Assembly: GCA_002900995.3 (NCBI GenBank)
Contig: CM035305.1
Coordinates: 4,930,908 to 4,994,907 of the forward strand
Length of the DNA stretch: 64,000 bases
Source of the DNA: Ganoderma boninense
Lineage: Eukaryota > Basidiomycota > Agaricomycetes > Polyporales > Polyporaceae
Reading direction: 5' to 3'
Shown: positions 37,067-47,916 of the stretch, piece by piece
Numbering within the stretch: the stretch's first letter is position 1
Layout: the number at the start of each line of letters is the position of its first letter
Notes under the pieces: generated by a model
The model's database searches: none
What the model was told of the DNA's origin: nothing
What the model saw: only the letters and a program-made list of their open reading frames with translations
Program-made: the position numbers and the translations under genes

Positions 37067-37079
37067 AGACCCGGGAAGA
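37067..37079. repeat. Right target-site duplication
   Basis: Second copy of agacccgggaaga, immediately after the GAAA-type tail of the insertion. Confidence 0.88.
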
Positions 37080-38408
37080 GAAGGCGGCGAAGCTGCTGGA
37101 GTGTTGCGGGAGGGGGCACGGCTGACCCGGGAGCCGGGGCCTTCGGCGGGGAGATGTAGTAGGTGATGTGCAGGGTGCGGAGCGCGGGGAGCGGCATGGC
37201 CCAGTCTGTCCGGCTCAGAATGTAGGGGTCGGAGGGGCGTGGCATGGGGGCTTCGAGGCGGAGGCGGCCGTTGTGCGAGAGCCACGGCCAGTGTGAGCAG
37301 GACCAGGCAGAGTGGATGTGTAAGTCGAGCTTTGTAAGGGAAGGGAGCTCAAGGTAGTACAGAAGGATCCAGAGGGTCCATGTCGGCGCGGGGCTCAGCG
37401 AAAGAGAGTCCAGCATGGGCAGCTTCACTGTGAATGCCCCTGCTACGCTAAGGGTACCATCTGGGAGCCAGTTAGGGGGTGTTAGGCCTATGTTCGCAAA
37501 GTGGTGGGGATCCAGCGTTGGGAAGGTGTGGTGTATTGTGAGGGTGCGGAGCGCGGGGGTGCCGCATAGGAGAGGGATGAGCTGGGAGAATAACATGCGA
37601 TGCGCGAGGCAGTTGAGCTCGAGGGTGAGGAGCGATGGCATCGTGCTGCGAGGCAGGGCCACGGGGTGGACGCGAGTCAGAGAGAGATGTTGCAGTGCGG
37701 GGAAGAGGCTCGTGTTGCTCGCGTTGTCGGCACCCGCCTCCAAGGGGATGCATTGTGGGATGCCAAGTTCGAGACGTTCCAAAGCGGGATACGCATTTGG
37801 GGAGTGCAGAAGATGGACTACGTTTGTCGCGCCGTTGGCCGAATGGTCGATCCATGCCAGGGTCTTCCATCGATACGCCTTCGCTATGAGAGCAGCTGCA
37901 ATGGCCGTACTCTCATCTTCTCCGGAAGCATGGCCAATGTTCCCTTGCTGAGCGGGAAACCTTCCATAAATTCTGAGTGGACGGGTTCCAGACCGGGACA
38001 AGTGCTGTTCGACCACCGAGTGCGAGCAGGTGAAGACGTTAGTCCACAAGCCGGAGTTCGATAGGGCAATGGCTCGCCAGAGGTGGCACACATGAGATAT
38101 GGTGACCAGAATGTCGGGGTGCTGCAGTTGCTCAAACGCGCTCGCTTTGGCAAACACGCTGTCGCGTGCTGCCTCAAAGATAAGGAGCAACTCATCATTT
38201 GAAAGCCGTGCTACAGGCGACTGACGATGAATGAGAAGTGGATGCTGTAACAAGTGTCAGCTCATCTTCTGAACAGGGAGACCAGAGCGACTGATGTACA
38301 TACAGAATCTGGCGAGGTGTGGTTGAGGAGACACCTATGCTTGCCGTGACCCAGGGCGGCGCATGTCGACCGTGTCAATCGGCGCGACGAATAGTCGACG
38401 GCCAACAT

Positions 38409-40259
38409 GGAAGATGGAGGAGGGGCTTGAAAGTGGCGTATTTTCAGACGTGAGTGGAGACGACGGTGGTTTGACACAAGAGGGCGAGCGTCGCCAACAA
38501 GGTATCTAATACGGACCTTCAATTTGAATAGTATTCAGCCACAAACATCTTGAATACTCCATGCCTGTAGCCTTTCAGCAACCTATAAAGCCGACGTGAG
38601 TCGTCTTTGATATGCTAAGATACCCTTTTATACATGAAATGAGAGCTTTGCCGACTCCGAGGAGGACAATGCATCATCCATACCGCCTATTCTCAATCGT
38701 ACAATGGCTCCGTGCCAGCGGCGCAGGTCGTCCGCCAGACTGATCCTAAGACCCTGAGCCGAAGAAATAGATGAAAGCAGGTGAAAGCCTGAGGCCACCA
38801 ACGATCCCATTGATGTCTACCATAAGTCGATTGTCGTCTAGCTTAATCCTAGCCAGTTCAGGAGCATTGGGTGGTGGTGAGTCGTGCTTCGCTGACGAAC
38901 AAAGGAATTGCCGCGCGTCTCAACCTCCAGCTGATGGGAATATAATTACGTAATTATCATCTCGCCCGGGTTGCATTTCCTTCCCAAATTTTCCTGGAAT
39001 CAAGGTTGCCAACGCACTGCGATCCTCTACCTCTACCTCGGAATGGATTCTCCGTTATCGCTATACCGCTGCCAGTGCTCATTCTTCCTGTGAACTGACC
39101 TATCCTGAGCTTCTACGATTAAACAAAAAAAGACGCAAGGTGATGGACGGCGGAACTTGGAACGAACCTGGAGTTACGATGCGGATGCACTGGAACTAGT
39201 TCGACGCTTCTGCGAGAGTGCTTTCGTAGGCATGAGACCCAACTCTGATGGGAGTATGGCAGTCGCAAACTGAGAAAGTTGGTCAGGATGTCGCAAGGGC
39301 CAATCCACAGCAAGCAGACTCCCCAGCAACCTCAGAGATGTTGGAGACGGCAGCGGTGAAGGGAATCAAGGATTCAGCCGCTACGGAATGGTACATGTAG
39401 CGTAGCCATTTGAACTGCTACCAGTAGACCCGGGCGACGCTAGTGGACTGTAGATTACAGGTGCGTCTCCTCTGAATCGCTGCCATAAATCTGATTTAAG
39501 CGTCGGTCAGCTGAGAGCTCTTCAACTTCTGCGCGGCATACGCATGCATGTATCCTGCTCTGTACCTCGCTCCTGACGAATCTAGACTTGGATATATACT
39601 TAGTTCTCCAGAGACGGCTGACTCAACCGTCGTCTTTGCAGACGAGCTCATCGCAGATGGCCGCCCGCGAAGCACCTCGCGGACAGCAAATATCGCCCAC
39701 GAAGGTTTACTCTCTACTAGCGGCGTAACGGCGCACGCAGTTATTCGTGGGGGTATGCGATACTTTGCAGGAAGGCAGCCGTTGAGTTTGACGGCCTTCG
39801 AGGCCTTTCCGGGTTCCGCAAGACCAGACTGCTGGTGCGTCCTGTCCCCCTCATCGCCGCTCTTACGAACATACTCAGGGCGCCGGCATCCTCGCAAACC
39901 ATATCCTTAGCTAATATACATGCGACCACCATCATATCGTCCGAGACTCCCTGCGTTCTTTCAGCCCACTGGACACTGGTCAGAAAGTCGAAATCGTCAG
40001 CCAGCATCGATGGCGCTACATGGGCTGTTAAGGCGGGCCCACCTGTACGCTTTCCGACATCCGCGCTGCCCATGCTAATCTCGACCTCGACCACCGATTA
40101 CTTATCCAGCGCTGTCTTGAGTTTGGGGGAATGTCTTCTCCCCCGGACGACGTTGCGTCTCCACAGGCGTCCCCTTCCTCGGTTATATGCAGGTAAGGGC
40201 ACCCTCGTCCCTCCGACTTTTCCCTAACAGGCTCAGCAGGGTCACGCGCAGAAAGGACT
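38409..40259. other. Intergenic region between F-box C and the P450
   Basis: Overlapping open frames occur on both strands at 39496-40230 (for example 39548-39910, +), none with a known motif. Some coding DNA cannot be excluded, but I see no supportable gene. Confidence 0.45.
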
Positions 40260-42566
40260 ATGGAAGCGGGACAATACACCAGCGTGCCTTACGTGCTCTT
40301 CTCCGCTTTGGTAAGTCGTTAACGTCGCAATGTCTAATCGTTTCTCAAACTTACCCATCTACGAGACAGGTCGCACACCAGATTCTTCGACGCTTCGAAA
40401 CGCACCTCCTCTCCTTCAACATCCCCGTCCTCCTCATTCCCCCTGCCCTCCTCACCGGATTCTCTGTCCACTATGACACGCTCGCGAACTGGATAGCTAG
40501 TGTCGTCACCGAATACCCGCGCACCCTTGTGCTTTATCTCGCGCTCCTGGCCACGGTGATCGTTGGGTACCGCATCTCGCCCTTCCACCCGCTCGCACAG
40601 CACCCCGGGCCGTTCCTCTGCAGGATCTCTGCATTCTGGATGGCGTATCGTAGCCTGGAGGGCGAGCAGCACCGGTATATTCGCTCTCTCCACGAGCGGC
40701 ACGGCGATGTCGTCCGCATAGGTGCGCCCTCCAGTCCTCTTGCCTCCAATCATCCATTAAGAATCTCCGCAGGCCCGAACCTGCTATCTGTCCGCAAGCC
40801 CTCCGCCACCGCAGGCCTTCTGGGCCTAACCGGCGCACCCAAAGGCCCGCGTACGTCCCTTTCCCTTTTCCCCATAGTACCAACAAAAGTCACGACGAGA
40901 GCTGACGCGTATGTGCGCGCGGACAGACCAGATGGGGCGCGTGCTCTCCGACACGCGAATCACGATGATCGGGATACAGGACGTCGACGTGCACCTCCTG
41001 CGCCGGCGGGCATGGGCGCGCGGGTTCACCCCTACGGCGCTGAAGGCGTACGAAGACCGCATCGCGCGGCGCGTCAGCCAGCTCGTGGCGCGGCTCGAGG
41101 AGCAGAAGGGCGAGTTCATGCTGAACCAGTGGTTCAACGCCTTCGCGTGAGTCTCCACTGTCCTCGCTTGCTGTGTGGAGCTGGGGTGGGGTGGAGAGGA
41201 TTCAGAGGCTGACATGCCGGCTGCGCAGGTATGACTTGATGTCTGACATGGCGTGAGTGCGTTGTGTGTGCGGGGCACAGTAGGCCACGAAAATAACTCA
41301 GCGCGCGCGGGCGCTCGTTCGTGATATTAGGTTTGGCGGCGGTACCGACCTGCTGGAAGGCAAGGACGACGACGGCTTCTGGCCAGGCCTGAAGAAAACA
41401 GCGACGTAAGTCATCGCGCCCTGTCAGATCGAACGAACGAAATGCCAACTGCGTCCGTGTTCGCAGGACCGCGACGTTCTTCGGCCACGTCCCCTGGTTC
41501 GGCATCCTGCTCGGGCGCATCCCGTGGGTCTTCCTGGGGAACAAGGCGTTCCTCGCGACGTGCCGCAACAACGCCGCGCGCCGCCTCGCGCGCGGCACCC
41601 AGACGCCCGACCTCTTCCATTATCTCGTGAGTAACCCCCACCCCGCCTTGTCGCCCCAGCCGCTGACGCTGACGGGTGTGCACGCAGAGCCACGAGGACA
41701 TACAGGGCGCGGGGAAGAACGAGCCGCGGCCGTCGATGGACCAGATCGTGAACGACGGGATCCTGACGATGGTCGCGGGCTCGGACACGACGTCGGGCAC
41801 GCTCACGGGCCTCTTCGCGTGCATCCTCTCAAACCCGGACGCGTACAGGAAGCTGCAGGCCGAGGTGGACCGGTTCTACCCGCCCGGCGAGACGATCACG
41901 ACCAAGCACCACAAGGAGATGCACTACTTGAACGCCGTCCTGTGAGTGGGCTCGCGGTCGCGGTCGCGGCAATCTGTCAGGGTATACGAGATGCTGAGCG
42001 TGACGTCTTTTCGGGGATACAGAAACGAGACACTGCGTCTGTTCCCGGCTGTGCCTGCCGGCACGCAGCGCCAGGTGCAGCGCGACGGCGAAGGCATCAC
42101 CGTCGACTCGCTGTGCGTCCTCATCTCCATAACTCTTATTTTTACGACGACAGGTCTCTCACACGGCGACAGGTACGTGCCCCCCGGCACCATCTTCTGG
42201 ATGCACGTGTACTCGTTCCACCGGGACCCGCGCAACTTCTCGCCCTCCCCCAACGCGTTCCTTCCCGAGCGGTGGCTCGTCGGCACCGGGGCAGAGACGG
42301 GGTACGACGTCGCGCCGATGGCGGGGTACGTGCACAACGAGGCGGCGTGGATCCCGTTCTCGCACGGGCCGATGAACTGCGTGGGCAAGGCGCTTGCGCT
42401 GCAGCAGCTCAAGACGGCCGTGTGCGCGCTCATGCAGCGCCTCGAGATGCGGCCGCGCGAGGGGTGGACGCTCGCCGACTACGAGCGGAACGTCAAGGAC
42501 TACTTTGTGACTGTGCGCGGGCCGTTGCCGGTGTCGTTAGAGGTGCGTGGCGGAAAGAGGGAGTAG
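40260..42566 (+). CDS. Cytochrome P450 monooxygenase
   Basis: Haem-thiolate monooxygenase, probably ER-bound, with unknown substrate. Ten exons give 565 residues: 40260-40310, 40370-40721, 40773-40850, 40927-41146, 41229-41252, 41331-41405, 41467-41626, 41688-41941, 42023-42112, 42173-42566. Hydrophobic segments near the N-terminus (about residues 35-50 and 70-85) are likely membrane anchors. Motifs: I-helix AGSDTTSG, K-helix NETLRLFPAV (ExxR), the PERW region, and the haem loop FSHGPMNCVGKALA with ligand Cys about 504. The 24-bp microexon 5 (YDLMSDMA) is typical of basidiomycete P450s. Basidiomycete P450 families are numerous and I do not assign one. All catalytic motifs are present, so the gene looks functional. 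Confidence 0.93.
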
Positions 42567-43301
42567 ACTGAAACTGGAGGAGTTCGCTTGAGCTTCCCCT
42601 TCCCCTGTCCGGAGAATACATAGTATGTATCGAGCATGGGTGTCCGTAGACACAACCAAGGTTGGGATAAATAGTGTATAAATTAGACTTTTTATGGCAT
42701 CTTCCACAACGCTGAGAGTCGTCGCTAGAGGGAGAGGAAGAGAAGACCAAGTCGAGCTTGCAAACTTCAGAAACTGTGTTTCGGCGGTGCACTGACCGGA
42801 TTTGGGGCTGTTGTCATGCACAGCATGATATCAGAGGAAGCACTGCCACACGGACTTGAGTCTTGCATTGCATGCCCGGGCCCCGGAGTAGCGGTACCGC
42901 GGCCGGTGCCAAGGTCGAGAGGACTCTGAAGCCCATCGACGTGGGAGATTTGTCCAGCATCTACTGTGCACATGGTGGGAAGATGTCCGGCGAACATCCT
43001 TCAAGCTGGAGCAGCCAAGGCGGCCATGCGCTCAACGAAGTCAATCCTTGATATCGAATTCTAGCCTCGCGCAAAATGCAATCCAAAGTCACGAACAACT
43101 AGATTGAGGGGCACGGTATAATACGATGACATGTTCCACCTAAAAGAGCGACGACACTTGTAATACGCTTTGACCTTAGGAAGTCCGTAGAGAAGTCCAT
43201 TTGTCATCGATACACAATCCTTGGGTATATGTCCTTTCACCCGGAGGTGTTCTGGACCCTGAATCAAACGTCAGGCATGTAATATGGAGCGATGAATAAA
43301 A
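42567..43301. other. Convergent intergenic region, P450 / secreted protein
   Basis: About 735 bp between two convergent stop codons. I see no gene; it should contain both 3' UTRs. Confidence 0.5.
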
Positions 43302-44077
43302 TTAGGCGTACTGGATGTACCACCTCTGGTCGGCGGCGACGCAAAGGCCGCCATGGGCGCTGTTGGCGGCGTTGCAGTCCGACGAGAGCCAGGTGACGAG
43401 CGAGGACTATTCAGGAATGCGACGTCAGACGACCCTACAATATTCACACCTCGTTTGAAAAAGTGGACCTACCCAGTCAGTGCGGCAGTACTCGAGGTCG
43501 CTCGAGTCCTGGTTGAGGAAGTAGGTCAAGCAGGACTGGTACTGCATCGTGATCTTGTCCGTCGGGGTCTGGACAAACCGAGGATCAGCCGAAGCTCCGG
43601 CGAGACGGAGGTACAGTGAAAACGACTTACCCCGGCCGCGGTGATGTTGAACAGAGGGCCGGTGTTCTGGCTGTCGTAGAGGAGCGCGTCGGCGATGACC
43701 TTGCAGTCATCCTCGTTGGGGCCGCCGCTGCCGCCAGAGAAGCAGAAGGTGTTGCCTGTGGAAGCAGAGAGCATAGCCCGTCAGCACCTGCCACTTCTCA
43801 GCCTGGAGAAAGCCAAATGGCGCTCACACGACGCGCCGCAGACGTTGGAGACGGTGCCGTTGGAGCTCTGGCGCTTGGAGATGACGCCGTTGGCGGAGAC
43901 GTGCGGGGCGTCGTTGCAGCTCGAGGCCACGAACTTGACGTTGTTGTCCTTGCCAATGAGGCCCTCGTACGCGACGGTCTCGCTCGCGCACTTGACGGGG
44001 CCAGCGGAGCCGATGAGGGCTGCGTTCGCCGAGGCGAAGAGGGCGGCGGCGACGGGGATCAGAGCGGTGAACTGCAT
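43302..44077 (-). CDS. Small secreted cysteine-rich protein
   Basis: Predicted extracellular protein of unknown function. Four exons (44077-43828, 43755-43631, 43568-43473, 43406-43302) give 191 residues. The first ~19 residues (MQFTALIPVAAALFASANA) are a clear signal peptide ending in ANA. The mature part has ten cysteines, N-glycosylation sites (NGT, NIT), and an internal KR site (ISKRQSSN) that Kex2 could cut, leaving a Cys-rich C-terminal domain ending WYIQYA. Splice phases are consistent throughout. A strong TATA box lies 110 bp upstream of the start, suggesting high, regulated expression. It could be an effector-like or wall-associated secreted protein; no catalytic motif is visible. 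Confidence 0.88.
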
Positions 44078-44186
44078 GATGATCTGTGTGGGGCGAAGAG
44101 GGGTGCAAGTAAGTCGCAAGGAAGGAATGTGAGATGACTCGAGGACGCCGGGGCGTTGGAGAGAACATTGGGGCGAGGACCAGGGC

Positions 44187-44194
44187 CTTTTATA
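44187..44194 (-). promoter_or_regulatory. TATA box of the small secreted protein gene
   Basis: TATAAAAG on the minus strand, 110 bp upstream of the ATG at 44077; a consensus match at a plausible distance. Confidence 0.6.
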
Positions 44195-45845
44195 GCGATG
44201 GAATGGTCTGCGACGAGCTTGTTTGGCACAACGAATTCGGACGAGTGCCGTACTGGACCTTCTGACTGGCCAGATGAGTAGCGCGGCACATCTGACATCA
44301 AAGGCGACCATCATACGAGCGAGCGTCCGTCCGGGCAACCTTGCCCGCATCAAGAACCGGCATCGAAGTAGATGAGAGTTCGGCACGTGGTCCCCCACTC
44401 CTTGCTTCACAGGGGGGAAGGGGTCGCCGATGAATATGTATGTACATCCGGCTATCCAGAAGACTTCGGATCATGCGCGATTGCACAGCTAGGCGGCGAG
44501 GCGGCGAGGGGAATAGACTTTTGTATTTCAGCACCCAGAGCCATCTAGGGCAGTGCAAGAATCAGGAACCCTCGCCTGGGGGCTGGGGAAGACCACAGCG
44601 GGTCGCACGCTAGGCATACCAGCCGCGCACCTTCTCGTTGACGTCCCCAGTATTAATGGCGCAGAGTCCACGGATCGCGACCAGGTATTACATGCTGGGA
44701 CGTCCACAAAGAAGCCGACTCGAGTTTGAGTCTCGAGTGCTCCCGCACGAACCACGGCAGTAGGAGCCCGTTGCTCAGAAGCTGGGTAGCAACGAGGACC
44801 GCAGTTGACCGGCCGTGACCGACCACGTCCTCAACTTGCAGCCGCGAGCCATGGCGAACCCCCAAAAACGTCAAAGTGCGGAGGCAAGTGGCCGACACCA
44901 TTACGATATCTGATATGATGGCCGATGGGCAGTCAACTAGTTAGGTTCTAGCTGGGGATTTAAGACGGGACTTCAGCGAAAGGGCGTCACATACCGCATG
45001 GTCACTTCGAACATGACATTCTCCTGTAGACCGGGATCGGAGCGCCGTCAGTTAGGCAGGGTCATATAGGAAACATTGAAGTTGAGGCGACCAGGCCTGA
45101 AAAACCGGCCAGAGTGGACTGGCAGCGGAATGCAACACAACTCATTCAGGACAAGCGTCTCGGTCCGAGAGGGATGCTGGGGAATAAGTATGTAAACATT
45201 CGGCGCACACCGACTCGGTCCGAGCGGTTACGTGGCGCTTCAAAACTTCGACCGAGCCTGCTTTGATTTCCTTGAGAGCTTGCCGCATGAGAAGAAACTC
45301 CCTAGGTAGTTGGTTGTCCGTTGGAAAAGGCGTCGTAAGTGACTTGGCCAGTTCCGCCGTGAGTGTCAGCCCGTGGACGGGATCCATTCTGCCAGCTAGA
45401 CGACGGGCACAACTCAAAGCGCAAGCAAGCGACGCACCTCAGGTTGCTTCCCGATTCACAGGGAGACAAGGTTCATTCAAAAGATCGGCTTTCATGCAAT
45501 AGACGGTGTCTTCGCTTGCTCAAGGACAAGGAAAAGGTTGCCAGCAGAAACACCGGTAAAAATTAAACCCAGCAGATGAGAAAGCCGCTGGCGGCTGTGC
45601 CGAGCCTCGAGGTGGGAACGAACGGAACAAGCACAGTCATTGTCTGGGTCGAACTTCCACATTGAAATATACAAACTCCGCATTAGCCGAGGCCGAATCC
45701 CTTTGTCTGAGTTCAAATAACAGCCGACCATTACACTCGTGTAAAGCGGAGCTGGTCCCTGGATAGCCGAGCCTCGTGTACAACGGTCATTATTGTCCTC
45801 GCCGCAACAATGGCCACCTTTCGTTCCTCCCACTCTGCCCGAGAG
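44195..45845. other. Divergent upstream region, secreted protein / AA9
   Basis: About 1.65 kb without a recognisable gene. It contains the upstream regulatory regions of two divergent genes for secreted proteins. Short open frames, such as 45142-45417 on the minus strand, show no known motif. Confidence 0.5.
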
Positions 45846-45852
45846 TATAAAG
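45846..45852 (+). promoter_or_regulatory. TATA box of the AA9 gene
   Basis: TATAAAG, 161 bp upstream of the AA9 ATG at 46007 and followed by a pyrimidine-rich leader. Confidence 0.55.
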
Positions 45853-46006
45853 CCTCGCTGACTCCGGACGGGAGCCTCGTGTTCCCCTTCCTATTGCCGG
45901 ATAGATCAACGAGCTACTCTTGACGAGAGTTCACGACGCCCCCACGATCCTTCTCATCACACTTGACCTCTTTACCCAACAATTTTTCACAACTCCACGC
46001 CAAGGG

Positions 46007-47916
46007 ATGAAGCATTTCGCCGTCTTTGCCGCAGTCTCTGTTGCTCTGCCTTACGTCGCAGCCCACGGCTTCGTCAGCCAGGTGGTCATCGACGGACAAA
46101 CCTACGAGGGCAACGTGCCGAACCAATACAAAGGTGCGTCGTGACAGCGAGGATCGCAGGAAGTCGCAGCCGAGCCTAACGAGGAAGCAGGTCCCAGCCC
46201 GATCCGCCTCATTTCTGACATCAGCCCAGTCAAGGGCGCATCCAACAAGGACCTCTTCTGCGGCCTCAACGCGGCGCTCGCCGAGATGGTGGTTCCCGCC
46301 AACCCCGGCAGCAATGTGACCTTCCAGTGGTCGGGAGGCGGAGGCCAGAAGTGGCCACACAACACGGGCCCGCTGATGACATACATGGCCTCCTGTGGAA
46401 GCACATCGTGCGACAAGTTCGACTCGCTGGACGCGGAGTGGTTCAAGATTGACGAGGCGGGGAAGAAGAATGCGGACACCTGGGTTCAGCAGGACATTAG
46501 TGAGTCATTGGTTTCGGTCTTACTTTCTTCTCCATTTTCCTCGCGCAACCTCCTATACCAATACGCCATCCGGCTACAAGTGCCTCATTGCGATTTGAGT
46601 CCGCTTTGAGCGTTGTGCCACAGCGAGATGCGGCCCCGATAACATCGAGCGTGCGCCTAGTTGGCTACGTCTATGACTATGGCCTTAGCCGCAGTCCACC
46701 ATGGTTGCTTGGATCCCGCTTCAAGTCCGCTATGCTCCCACCAGAAGTGAGAACATCGCGAAGTGGCCTCTAACACTAGCGCCACACCGCCACGGAACTG
46801 CCGAGGCATGGCAGGGGGCATAGTCATCCTCTCTCGACCTGGCCGTCTTAAATCTCTATTAAGACGCATGAGTAAAGGGCAGGGGGTTACCGGGTCGAGA
46901 GATGCCGAGCGGCACTGACTATGTTGGAGGAACGTCCGAACTTGGTACTCGTCGCTCTTGAGGAGGGGGAGGGGGATGTGATTTTTCCAAGACTCTTACT
47001 CTGCTGGACCTTGTGAAAGGTGAAGCCGAAGGCTTTGATTCCAGTAAGGCATTTTGCATCTCCGAGAGCCGACCATGAATTTTGCTCCAGTGCTTCTTGC
47101 AGGAGAGATGGTTCCTCTTCTGACTGGTGTAGAAGATGGTGGGATGTTGATGGACTTTGATAGCCTATTTGGTGTTTCGGTTTCAGATTGCAGCTCAGGT
47201 ACTGACTGCTACCTTACAGTGAACGGCGATTCGTACACTCTCACTTTGCCATCCAACCTCAGCCCTGGAGGATACCTCATTCGTCACGAGGTAAGCCGGA
47301 CCCACTGTGCATGACGCCGCCTCCTGGATGATAGCCAACACATTCGCCGCAGATCATCGCCCTTCATCTCGCGGTCACCATGGGTGGCGCAGAGTTCTAC
47401 CCCTCTTGCACCCAGATCCAGGTTGGCGGCAACGGAAATGGCCAGCCAAACCAGACCGTGCACTTCCCTGGTGCTTACAGCGACAGCGACCCTGGCATCT
47501 TCGACCCCACTGTGAGTTTTCTTGTCCGCTTGTTTCGCTTGCGCGCCACGATTGAACGTCTCCATGTTGGGATGGCGGGCTAGGTCTTCGACTCCGGATC
47601 GACGTACGTCTTCCCCGGTCCTCCAATCTCGAACCTTGCCTCGACCCAGGAAGAGGTTACGCCACCCGTCTCCAGCGTGCCGTTCCCCTCGGGTACTGCA
47701 GTCCAGACTGGCAAGGCATCGAGCACGAGCTCCACGAAGGTTTCAGCTCCCTCTGCATCCGCCAGTGGATCCGCATCCAACAACGCTTCGACGGGCAGCA
47801 AATCGCAGTGCAAGTTGAAGAAGCGGGCTGCTAGCAATAGTGCTGAGGACCTCGTCGTCGTGCGCCCACGGCACTTCAGCCGCGTCATGGCGCGCCTGCT
47901 CCGCCACTCGTCATGA
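46007..47916 (+). CDS. AA9 lytic polysaccharide monooxygenase
   Basis: Secreted copper enzyme that oxidatively cleaves cellulose or related glucans. Five exons give 332 residues: 46007-46133, 46191-46499, 47220-47290, 47353-47511, 47584-47916. A 19-residue signal peptide ends before His20 (HGFVSQ), the N-terminal copper-brace histidine. The second histidine is in QKWPHNTGPLMTYMASC (His99) and the axial tyrosine in GAEFYPSCTQ (Tyr185). GGYLIRHEIIALHLA is also typical. There is no CBM1. After a Ser/Thr linker the tail is basic (SQCKLKKRAASN ... RPRHFSRVMARLLRHSS). Intron 2 is 720 bp (46500-47219) whereas the others are 57-72 bp. All active-site residues are present, so activity is expected. Confidence 0.95.
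46500..47219 (+). other. Oversized 720-bp intron 2 of AA9
   Basis: Donor gtgagt follows CAGGACATTA and acceptor ccttacag precedes TGAACGGCGATTCG, restoring QQDIMNGDSYTL, the usual AA9 junction. The interior has no recognisable gene. A short open frame (47054-47314) runs into the next exon and could mislead an automatic gene call. Confidence 0.85.

Larger units (their letters stand above)
35846..38408 (-). pseudogene. F-box protein C, split by a retroelement-like insertion
   Basis: Exon 1 (38408-38304) encodes 35 residues with STCAALGHGKHRC and splices in phase to exon 2 (from 38220). Exon 2 starts SPVARLSNDELLLIFEAA (F-box) and continues with VCHLWRAIALSNSGLW and Leu-rich repeats as one open frame to LQQLRRLLFPG (~37070). 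There the frame runs into inserted DNA and stops at 37003. The remainder resumes at ~36444 with FFPGLTELKIF in the same frame, then DFRCLVRLSLIGSALPL, GALVCALAPGECGGGCERW and CADVRAGCLRKVI. A last exon in another frame (QIQIVGCAGVTKDDVAALATIPG, stop 35846-35848) is matched in gene B, so an intron of ~80 bp probably precedes it. Apart from the 621-bp insertion the gene appears intact, which points to a recent disruption. Confidence 0.8.

Noticed and set aside
39496..40230. Overlapping open frames upstream of the P450 as a gene
   Set aside because: Open on both strands with no motif, signal peptide or splice support; a coding role cannot be shown.
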